Source: Atopobiaceae bacterium UBA7016
GTDB lineage: Bacteria; Actinomycetota; Coriobacteriia; Coriobacteriales; Atopobiaceae
Direction: 5' to 3'
DNA length: 5,047 bases
NCBI GenBank assembly: GCA_002449555.1
Contig: DJXA01000114.1
Coordinates: 1 to 5,047 of the forward strand
Shown: in pieces, positions 1-4,645 of the stretch
Layout of the letters: each line of letters begins with the position of its first letter
How positions within the stretch are numbered: the stretch's first letter is position 1
Notes under the pieces: generated by a model
What the model was told of the DNA's origin: nothing
Databases searched by the model: none
The model's input: only the letters and a program-made list of their open reading frames with translations
Position numbers and translations under genes: made by a program

Positions 1-704
1 ACCTGCACGAGCTGGCTCTTGTCGGCAATGGCGCCGAACGGGCAGTTGACCAGGCACTGGCCGCAGCTCACGCACTTCTCGTAGTTGATATCGGCGCGGC
101 CGTGCTCGTCAGAACCGATGGCCTTCATGCCGCATGCCTCGGCGCAGGGGCGCGTGTGGTGGTGAATGGCGTGGTAGGGACACACGTTTGCGCACATGCC
201 GCACGAGATGCACTTCTCGTGGTCAATGAACGCCTTCTTGTGGCGGAAGGTGATGGCGCCTTTGGGGCAGATCTCCCGGCACGGGTGGGCGAGACACCCC
301 TGGCAAGCGCTCGAGACACGGTAGACGTTGTCCTCACACGCATTGCAGGCAAACTTGATCACGTTGATCAGGGGCGGCTGATAGTAGGAATCAGGACCAG
401 CAGCCTCGGCCATGCCCTCGGAGATGGAGCGCGGTCGGTCGACGCCTTGCTGGGGCAAACCCATGGCCATGCGGATACGCTCCGCCACGATGGCGCGCTC
501 AAGGAAGACGCTCTCACGGTAGGTAGCCACGTCACCTGGGATGATTTGATACGGCAGCTCCTCAAACGCACGATCGAAATCGGCGTCAGTGTTTGAGGGA
601 TCACTGCCCATTTCATAGGTTATTCGCGCGACCTCGCTAAACACCTTGCGACGAATCTCGGTCAGGTTGGTGTAGACACCGCGCATGCTGCTCGAAGCTG
701 CCAT
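1..704 (-). CDS. Group B-type [FeFe] hydrogenase, N-terminal part (3' end off window)
   Basis: The first 234 residues of a cytoplasmic-type iron-sulfur protein are visible; there is no signal peptide. After about 115 residues without cysteines comes a dense cysteine region: C120 and C123, then C134-x2-C137-x4-C142-x3-C146-P, a ferredoxin motif C165-x2-C168-x2-C171-x3-C175-P, an isolated pair C187/C191, and a second ferredoxin motif C211-x2-C214-x2-C217-x3-C221-P. The phrases CQGCLAHPCREICPKGAI and RPCAEACGMKAI, and the N-terminal ERIRMAMGL, match what I know of the monomeric group B [FeFe] hydrogenases of anaerobes, which couple ferredoxin to H2/proton conversion. The catalytic H-cluster domain should lie beyond the left edge, so activity cannot be judged. 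The ATG at 704 is supported by GAGAGGA (717-711) six bases upstream. A plausible promoter lies at 755-784. The alternative is another polyferredoxin-type oxidoreductase, which I think less likely. Confidence 0.85.
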   Translation of the reverse strand, partial: MAASSSMRGVYTNLTEIRRKVFSEVARITYEMGSDPSNTDADFDRAFEELPYQIIPGDVATYRESVFLERAIVAERIRMAMGLPQQGVDRPRSISEGMAEAAGPDSYYQPPLINVIKFACNACEDNVYRVSSACQGCLAHPCREICPKGAITFRHKKAFIDHEKCISCGMCANVCPYHAIHHHTRPCAEACGMKAIGSDEHGRADINYEKCVSCGQCLVNCPFGAIADKSQLVQ

Positions 705-754
705 CGGCGCTCCTCTCGACTGGCGCGTCCCCACGCGCTCATAGCTGTTCTTTG

Positions 755-784
755 AATATAACATGTGCGCTAGCAGGCGTTCAT
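755..784 (-). promoter_or_regulatory. Candidate promoter for the hydrogenase gene (extended -10)
   Basis: Reading the minus strand, a -10 hexamer TATATT (760-755) is preceded by TG one base away (763-762), giving an extended -10. A weak -35, ATGAAC (784-779), lies 18 bp upstream. Transcription would start near 748, leaving a leader of about 44 nt before the ATG at 704. This is a motif match by eye. A second -10-like hexamer, TACAAT, lies further upstream (839-834) but lacks a convincing -35. Confidence 0.45.
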
Positions 785-809
785 TGCCTATCGGGGAATG
801 CCTGTCAGC

Positions 810-837
810 GCAATTGGTCTGCGATTCTGAGCAATTG
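810..837. repeat. Spaced direct repeat GCAATTG upstream of the hydrogenase gene
   Basis: GCAATTG occurs at 810-816 and again at 831-837. The copies start exactly 21 bp apart, about two helical turns, and each contains the palindrome CAATTG. They lie 26 bp or more upstream of the proposed -35, a position typical of an activator. The right copy overlaps the alternative -10 TACAAT (839-834). No known regulator is assigned, and chance is possible for a motif this short. Confidence 0.3.
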
Positions 838-936
838 TATCTCTTGCAGTAACATACGCTGTCGCACCAGTGCGCCCACCACGTTAACTCTGGTTTGGGA
901 TTCCAGAAAAGCGCAGAGGCAGCACCGTTCCCTAGG

Positions 937-1857
937 TCACGTCCATCTGGCCAAGTGCTCTGGCAACGGTGCCGCAATGGTAAGCGGCTCCCCAGTTACA
1001 GGATGCGTCAGGCGCACTTCATGCGCATTGAGATGCAGGCCGTGTGCATCACGCACACCTCCGTATAGCGTATCGCCCACCAGCGGATGGCCTAGGTGCG
1101 CCAAATGCACGCGAATCTGATGGCGCCTTCCCGTTCCCAGCTCGACTTCCAAGAGCGAGCGACCATTCTTCACGTCAAGCGTGCGCACGTGCGTGACCGA
1201 CGGCTTGCCCGTTCGTCCCACACGCATGCGGCGCGCATCGTGGCGGTCGCGCGCAATGGGTGCATCGATGGTGAGCCACGAGCCCTGTGACCTGGGAAGC
1301 GTTCCTTCTATGACGGCGTAATAGCGCTTGGTGAGGCCATCGCCCGCAATGATGGCGTCGAATGCGGGCTGGGTCTCCTCCGCGAGCGAGAAGAGCACGA
1401 TTCCCGAAGTCTCAACGTCAAGACGGTGCAGCGCCTGCGGCACCGCAGCACTCCCCTGCCGCGCGAGCAACCCCTGCACCCGCGCGGTGAGGGTCTGTGA
1501 TGCCGATCCGTCACCGTGTACCAACAAGCCGGCAGGCTTATCGGCAGCAAGCAGGAACACGTCTTGATAGAGTACTGAGACGTGCGTGCTGTCCGATGGG
1601 CCTGCGTTGTGGGTAGGCATCAACGCAAGGGCCACCTCGCTTCCCACTGACAAAGCTGTCGTACGGGACAACATCGCGCCATCAAACCCTCTGAGCTGGC
1701 CATTATTGAAGACGCGCGTCACCATGGCCTTCGACTTCACCAAGTCATGCACAAACGCAGCAGCCTCGGCTGGCTGTTCGATGCAAAACGTTGCCTCACC
1801 TGGGCCGTCCGGCGTGGGACCCTCCGCGGAAAGCAACGCGAACCCTCGTCCGCTCAT
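937..1857 (-). CDS. RluA-family RNA pseudouridine synthase
   Basis: This cytoplasmic enzyme isomerises specific uridines in rRNA or tRNA to pseudouridine. Positions below count from the in-frame GTG at 1860, which gives 307 residues; from the ATG at 1857 there are 306. Residues about 38-81 look like a degenerate S4-type RNA-binding module. The catalytic domain follows, with HRLDVETSG at 145-153, where D148 is the expected nucleophile. The other RluA signature, LGTGRRHQIRVHLAHLGHPLVGD, spans 241-263. Length and motif order are normal for the family, so it looks intact. The exact target (RluC, RluD or another subgroup) cannot be read from sequence, so no symbol is given. The start overlaps the stop of the LysR gene (GTGATG: GTG at 1860, ATG at 1857, LysR TGA at 1859-1857). 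GGAGAG (1871-1866) lies 5 or 8 bases upstream and serves either start. Co-transcription and coupling with the regulator are likely. Confidence 0.92.
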   Translation of the reverse strand: MSGRGFALLSAEGPTPDGPGEATFCIEQPAEAAAFVHDLVKSKAMVTRVFNNGQLRGFDGAMLSRTTALSVGSEVALALMPTHNAGPSDSTHVSVLYQDVFLLAADKPAGLLVHGDGSASQTLTARVQGLLARQGSAAVPQALHRLDVETSGIVLFSLAEETQPAFDAIIAGDGLTKRYYAVIEGTLPRSQGSWLTIDAPIARDRHDARRMRVGRTGKPSVTHVRTLDVKNGRSLLEVELGTGRRHQIRVHLAHLGHPLVGDTLYGGVRDAHGLHLNAHEVRLTHPVTGEPLTIAAPLPEHLARWT

Positions 1858-2786
1858 CACGCCTGCTCTCCGAAGAGTTCGACGAGGAGGTTAGCAAATG
1901 CCTCGACCACGCTCCATACATGGCCGGATTTACGCCACGCCACATGAATGGGAATAAGCGCGTCTTCCCCGAGCGATATCGCCCTGAGGCCCGTCGACGC
2001 GTCCCCGGCCATGGCCTGTGCGAGGTCTTCGGGTACGAAGCACGCGCCAACACCACGCGCGGCCAAGTCAACCAACGTCTCTGAGTTCTTGGACATCACG
2101 CGCGCCACAGGGCGAATGCCCGCCGCGCGCAGCAACGCACGCGAGAGATCTCCCGGTTCGTCTCCCTCGCCCAGCAGCAGATACGGCACTTCGGACAAGC
2201 CCGCAAGGCTTCCCGTACGCTCGACCTCATCGACCACCGCTTGCGCCTGCGCACCGTACAGCCTGCGCAGCAGCGCGTCAGAAACAAGCAGCACCACACG
2301 TTCTGTGCGCAGCGGCAGCACCTCAAAGCCCGTCGTTCCCGCAGGAACCGTTCCCACCATCATGTCAACGGCGCCCTCGCGCAGGAGCTCTACCAGCTCG
2401 TCGTTCTCATCTTCATGAAGCTCGATGCCAACGCGGGGCCGCGTGCGACCAAACGCCGCGATGGCATCGGGCATCAACAGACGCCCGCGCGTTGAGGCAA
2501 TGCCCACAGCAAGGAGGCCCTGCACGTCTCCGGCGATATCGGCAAACTCCTGCTCGAGCTCGCGGCGCTCGGCCTGAAAGCGGCGCGCATAGCGCAGAAA
2601 CTCCTCACCCGCATAGGTAAGCGTCAACGGCACCGTACGGTTTACCAGGCGAACGCCCAACTCACGCTCGACACCCGCAACGTGCGCCGAAAGCGTCTGC
2701 TGCGTAACGTTCAGCCGTTGCGCCGCACGCGTGAAGCTCCGCTCTTCTGCAAGCGAGACAAAGTAGTCCATGGTGACGAGATTCAT
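1857..2786 (-). CDS. LysR-type transcriptional regulator
   Basis: This 309-residue protein has the usual LysR length and layout. An N-terminal winged helix-turn-helix covers about residues 3-62: MDYFVSLAEERSFTRAAQRL, then NVTQQTLSAHVAGVERELG as the recognition-helix region, then LTYAGEEFL. A linker helix (about 63-88) follows, then a two-lobe periplasmic-binding-type effector domain (about 90-305). Family members bind DNA as dimers or tetramers and respond to a small ligand; the ligand and targets here are unknown. The ATG at 2786 is preceded by AGGAG (2796-2792) with a 5-base gap, supporting this start. Unlike many LysR genes it has no divergently transcribed neighbour: the upstream gene is on the same strand. 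Its stop overlaps the start of an RluA-family gene. A perfect interrupted palindrome at 2813-2833 in its leader region is a candidate autoregulatory site. Confidence 0.93.
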   Translation of the reverse strand: MNLVTMDYFVSLAEERSFTRAAQRLNVTQQTLSAHVAGVERELGVRLVNRTVPLTLTYAGEEFLRYARRFQAERRELEQEFADIAGDVQGLLAVGIASTRGRLLMPDAIAAFGRTRPRVGIELHEDENDELVELLREGAVDMMVGTVPAGTTGFEVLPLRTERVVLLVSDALLRRLYGAQAQAVVDEVERTGSLAGLSEVPYLLLGEGDEPGDLSRALLRAAGIRPVARVMSKNSETLVDLAARGVGACFVPEDLAQAMAGDASTGLRAISLGEDALIPIHVAWRKSGHVWSVVEAFANLLVELFGEQA

Positions 2787-2812
2787 ACGCGCTCCTGGCA
2801 GATGGGACGACC

Positions 2813-2833
2813 ATCACAAAATCGCTTTGTGAT
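2813..2833. promoter_or_regulatory. Perfect interrupted palindrome upstream of the LysR gene (candidate operator)
   Basis: Arms ATCACAAA (2813-2820) and TTTGTGAT (2826-2833) are exact reverse complements separated by 5 bp. The dyad lies 27-47 bp before the LysR start codon, just downstream of the proposed -10, where a bound protein could block transcription. It does not fit the canonical LysR box (T-N11-A) because the arms are too far apart. It could instead be the site of a different regulator or a leader hairpin. Confidence 0.5.
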
Positions 2834-2857
2834 TCATAGCAATGATAACAAGTATGA
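2834..2857 (-). promoter_or_regulatory. Candidate promoter for the LysR-RluA pair
   Basis: On the minus strand an extended -10 is present: TG (2850-2849), one base, then TATCAT (2847-2842). No good -35 is seen 16-18 bp upstream. The hexamer is bracketed by a second inverted repeat, TCATA (2834-2838) and TATGA (2853-2857). The predicted start, near 2835, falls immediately before the 21-bp palindrome. The surroundings are clearly more AT-rich than the genes on either side. Motif reading by eye only. Confidence 0.4.
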
Positions 2858-2877
2858 GCGACTTTGATAGAAGAGAG

Positions 2878-3126
2878 CTAGTCTGCGTTAAGGAGCGTAA
2901 GGTACAGAGGGCGGTCAGCCTCGGGAACCTCAAAGAAGTCCAGCGCCTGCTGAGCGGTATAGTGGAGCTTCTCCATCAGCGTGCGCAGGTCCGAGAGCGA
3001 TTTGTGCCTCTCACCCTGCTCGATGCCCTCGCGACGCAGCTCTTCGAAAATCTCGCACATCTCACGTACCCCCTCGGGGTTTCTTTGGAAGTATTCTACT
3101 CTCTCGCGCAAGCTCTTGGTATGCAT
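2878..3126 (-). CDS. Small ORF resembling the C-terminal tail of Rpn-family nuclease/transposase; probable remnant
   Basis: This 82-residue reading frame starts at ATG 3126. It is highly charged and helical: SLRERVEYFQRNPEGVREMC (5-24), then EELRREGIEQGERHKSLSDL (28-47), then an amphipathic end with YTAQQALDFFEVPEADRPLY (56-75). The pattern of a YF-x-x-x-x-EG motif, a charged EGIEQG helix, and a final bundle ending in a proline-containing AxxRxxY resembles, to my reading, the C-terminal tail of Rpn (PD-(D/E)XK) recombination-promoting nuclease/putative transposase proteins. Those are usually around 300 residues. The nuclease domain is absent, and hisS lies directly upstream, leaving no room for it. 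No clear Shine-Dalgarno is present, only a G-run in the upstream hairpin. The frame stays open upstream to a TTG at 3168 across that hairpin, but an ATG start after the hairpin is more sensible. I think it is a decayed remnant rather than a working gene, though a small expressed protein is possible. Confidence 0.5.
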   Translation of the reverse strand: MHTKSLRERVEYFQRNPEGVREMCEIFEELRREGIEQGERHKSLSDLRTLMEKLHYTAQQALDFFEVPEADRPLYLTLLNAD

Positions 3127-3131
3127 GGCAA

Positions 3132-3158
3132 GGCCCCCGTCCCGAGGGGACGGGGGCC
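3132..3158 (-). terminator. GC-rich perfect hairpin downstream of hisS
   Basis: A 12-bp perfect stem (3132-3143 with 3147-3158) closes a 3-base loop, 24 bases after the hisS stop. On the minus strand only two T residues follow, so it is a poor textbook intrinsic terminator for hisS, though it could still stop or stabilise the transcript. On the plus strand it is followed by AAAGCTT-C-AAGCTTT (3159-3173) and a TTTTT run (3171-3175), so it might act against antisense transcription. The stem lies directly before the start of the small Rpn-like ORF. Confidence 0.5.
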
Positions 3159-3182
3159 AAAGCTTCAAGCTTTTTCCACTAG

Positions 3183-4493
3183 CTACGCCAGCCGCGGCGC
3201 CACAAAGGCGGCGAGGTCGTCCAGCGGCACCTGCACCTGCTCGTGCGAAACCATGTCACGCACGGTTGCGACGCCAGCCGCGACCTCGTCGGCACCCAGC
3301 ACCACGCAGAGGCGCGCGCCCACCTTGTTGGCCTGCTTGAGCTGGCTCTTCAGGGAGCGTCCCTGGTAGTCTTCCTCGGTGCGGATGCCCGCCGCGCGCA
3401 GCTGCTGCGCCACCGAGAACACCTTCGTGCGCTGATCGGGCGTACAAGCCACGTACACGCAGCTCTCGGTAGGCACCTCCAGCGGAATGCCCAGCTCCTT
3501 GAGGGCAATGTTGATGCGCTCGAAGCCCACCGCATAGCCGATGCCCGGCGTGGGACGGCCGCCCTCGAGCTCCATCAGGCCGTCGTAACGACCGCCACCG
3601 CCGATGGCGCCCACCTTGGCACCCTTCACGTCCACCTCGAAGACCGTGCGCGTGTAGTAGTCCAGGCCGCGCACCAGCGTCGGATCCTCAACATACGCGA
3701 TGCCGGCTTCGTCGAGGTAGGCCTTGACCTGCGCGTAGTGCGCCGCGCAGTCATCGCAGAGGTTGTCCTTGGCAAGCGGGGCCGCGCCCATCACCTCGCG
3801 GCAATGATCGTTCTTGCAGTCAAAGGCGCGCAGGGGGTTGATCTCAGCGCGCTCCAGGCAGTCCTCGCACATCTCGTCGGCGTGGTTAAGGATGAACTCC
3901 TTCACGCTCTTGCGGTACGCGGGGCGGCACGCGGCGTCTCCCATGGTGTTGATGCGCAGCTCAAGCCGGTCGCTCGTCAGCCCCAGCCGCTCGAAGAACT
4001 GCATGAGCATAATGATGACCTCGGCGTCGAGCGCAGGGTCAGGTGCGCCCAGCACCTCAACGCCCACCTGGTGGAACTGGCGCAGGCGGCCCTTCTGCGG
4101 ACGCTCGCCACGGAACATCGCCTCACCGTACCACAGCTTGACGGGAGCTCCGCCCTGGGGAACGAAGTTGTTCTCCACCGCAGCACGCACCACGCCAGCC
4201 GTGCCCTCGGGACGCATGGCCATGCGCTGGCGAGGCTTGAGGTGCGCCTCGCTCCCGCGCTCCATCACGTCAGGAAGCAGCGCACCAGAGAACACGCGAA
4301 ACATCTCCTTGCGAACCACGTCGGTAGACTCGCCAATGCCGTGCACGAAGGTGTCCACCTGCTCGATGGCCGGTGTCTCAATCTGATCGAAGCCATAGGA
4401 TCCGTACAGGTCGCGCGCAACGTCCAGCATGTGCTGCCACGCGCGCATGTCGGCGCCGTACAGGTCTTCCGTGCCCTGAACCTTCTGTGCCAT
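3183..4493 (-). CDS. hisS: Histidine--tRNA ligase
   Basis: This class II aminoacyl-tRNA synthetase charges tRNA-His with histidine using ATP in the cytoplasm. The 436-residue product has the normal length. It begins AQKVQGTEDLYG with the family's N-terminal fold. Motif 2, FRGERPQKGRLRQFHQVGVE, is at about 127-146. The histidine-binding signature LVRGLDYYTR is at 273-282, GGGGRYDGL at 298-306, and motif 3, GIGYAVGFERI, at 317-327. A C-terminal anticodon-binding domain follows from about 345 (ACTPDQRTKVFSVAQQLRAAGIRTEEDY onward). All key motifs are present. ATG 4493 is chosen because GGAGGAG (4507-4501) sits seven bases upstream; an in-frame TTG at 4526 would place that site inside the gene. 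The insertion domain carries six cysteines (209, 212, 226, 231, 246, 249). The gene is separated from ilvE by a terminator, so it probably has its own promoter. Confidence 0.98.
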   Translation of the reverse strand: MAQKVQGTEDLYGADMRAWQHMLDVARDLYGSYGFDQIETPAIEQVDTFVHGIGESTDVVRKEMFRVFSGALLPDVMERGSEAHLKPRQRMAMRPEGTAGVVRAAVENNFVPQGGAPVKLWYGEAMFRGERPQKGRLRQFHQVGVEVLGAPDPALDAEVIIMLMQFFERLGLTSDRLELRINTMGDAACRPAYRKSVKEFILNHADEMCEDCLERAEINPLRAFDCKNDHCREVMGAAPLAKDNLCDDCAAHYAQVKAYLDEAGIAYVEDPTLVRGLDYYTRTVFEVDVKGAKVGAIGGGGRYDGLMELEGGRPTPGIGYAVGFERINIALKELGIPLEVPTESCVYVACTPDQRTKVFSVAQQLRAAGIRTEEDYQGRSLKSQLKQANKVGARLCVVLGADEVAAGVATVRDMVSHEQVQVPLDDLAAFVAPRLA

Positions 4494-4500
4494 GGGTAAT

Positions 4501-4507
4501 CTCCTCC
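4501..4507 (-). promoter_or_regulatory. Strong Shine-Dalgarno site of hisS
   Basis: GGAGGAG on the minus strand ends seven bases before ATG 4493. It fixes the start of hisS at 4493 rather than the in-frame TTG at 4526, which lies upstream of the site. Confidence 0.85.
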
Positions 4508-4522
4508 ACGTGGTACCAACTT

Positions 4523-4545
4523 GCAACTGCCTAGTATACCGTTGC
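4523..4545 (-). promoter_or_regulatory. Candidate hisS promoter -10 flanked by an inverted repeat
   Basis: TATACT (4538-4533) on the minus strand is a good -10 hexamer, about 40 bases before the hisS ATG. No clear -35 is visible; TACGAT lies at the right spacing but matches poorly. The hexamer sits between GCAAC (4523-4527) and GTTGC (4541-4545), arms of an imperfect larger dyad. The implied leader of about 33 nt is too short for a T-box. Confidence 0.4.
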
Positions 4546-4570
4546 CAAGCCGCCTATCGTAGCCCTACAC

Positions 4571-4599
4571 AAAACGCGGGGCGCCCAAGGCACCCCGCG
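4571..4599 (-). terminator. Intrinsic terminator downstream of ilvE
   Basis: On the minus strand CGCGGGG-T-GCC (4599-4589) pairs with GGC-G-CCCCGCG (4585-4575) around a TTG loop, giving an 11-pair GC-rich stem with one G-U wobble. TTTT follows (4574-4571), then GTGT. The wobble pairs only in the minus-strand RNA and is a C-A mismatch in the plus-strand RNA, which supports this orientation. It lies about 45 bases after the ilvE stop and separates ilvE from hisS. Confidence 0.8.
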
Positions 4600-4611
4600 A
4601 CGTTACCATGC

Positions 4612-4644
4612 ACGCAATTTTGGAGTCAGGGACCAAAATTGCGT
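4612..4644. repeat. Perfect 12-bp inverted repeat directly after the ilvE stop
   Basis: ACGCAATTTTGG (4612-4623) and CCAAAATTGCGT (4633-4644) are exact reverse complements around a 9-base spacer, starting one base beyond the ilvE stop codon. The stem is AT-rich in the middle and is not itself followed by a T run. The intrinsic terminator lies just downstream. It may be a 3'-end protecting hairpin or a copy of a dispersed intergenic repeat. Confidence 0.65.
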
Positions 4645-4645
4645 C

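Larger units (their letters stand above)
705..936. other. Intergenic region between rluA-family gene and hydrogenase gene
   Basis: This 232-bp region holds the candidate hydrogenase promoter and the GCAATTG repeat. It also has two small inverted repeats: CGCAC/GTGCG at 863-874, and TCTGG/CCAGA at 889-893 and 903-907. Neither is followed by a T run on the minus strand, so I see no convincing terminator for the upstream gene, and read-through into the hydrogenase gene is possible. No reading frame here resembles a protein. Confidence 0.6.

Noticed and set aside
102..596. Plus-strand frame of 164 codons at the left end
   Set aside because: It is antisense to the cysteine-motif-bearing hydrogenase frame. 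Its own translation has no recognisable domain.
922..972. Inverted repeat GCACCGTT/AACGGTGC spanning the stop of the RluA-family gene, considered as a terminator
   Set aside because: The 35-base loop is too large and no T run follows closely on the minus strand (the nearest TTTT is at 910-907). Probably chance.
752..1120. Plus-strand frame covering the intergenic region and the 3' end of the RluA-family gene
   Set aside because: Half of it is antisense to the synthase, there is no convincing Shine-Dalgarno, and the cysteine-, serine- and arginine-rich translation has no family resemblance.
2018..2620. Plus-strand frame of 200 codons opposite the LysR gene
   Set aside because: Composition is dominated by R, A, P and Q and it is antisense to a well-formed LysR protein; a shadow of codon bias.
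3068..3086. ACCCC-CTC-GGGGT hairpin followed by TTTCTTT on the plus strand
   Set aside because: It is inside the small minus-strand ORF, has only 5 bp of stem, and there is no plus-strand gene to terminate.
3127..3168. Extension of the small Rpn-like ORF to the upstream TTG at 3168
   Set aside because: The extra residues are encoded by the GC hairpin (WPPSPRDGG-like), have no family resemblance, and the TTG lacks a Shine-Dalgarno site.
3243..4499. Long plus-strand open frame (418 codons) antisense to hisS
   Set aside because: It lies entirely opposite hisS, whose every family motif is intact. The translation is rich in H, A, L and R, with no recognisable domain, as expected for a shadow frame in GC-rich DNA.
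4494..4526. hisS start at TTG 4526 with 11 extra residues
   Set aside because: The GGAGGAG site at 4507-4501 lies downstream of that codon and is ideally placed for ATG 4493. The protein from 4493 begins as HisRS family members do.
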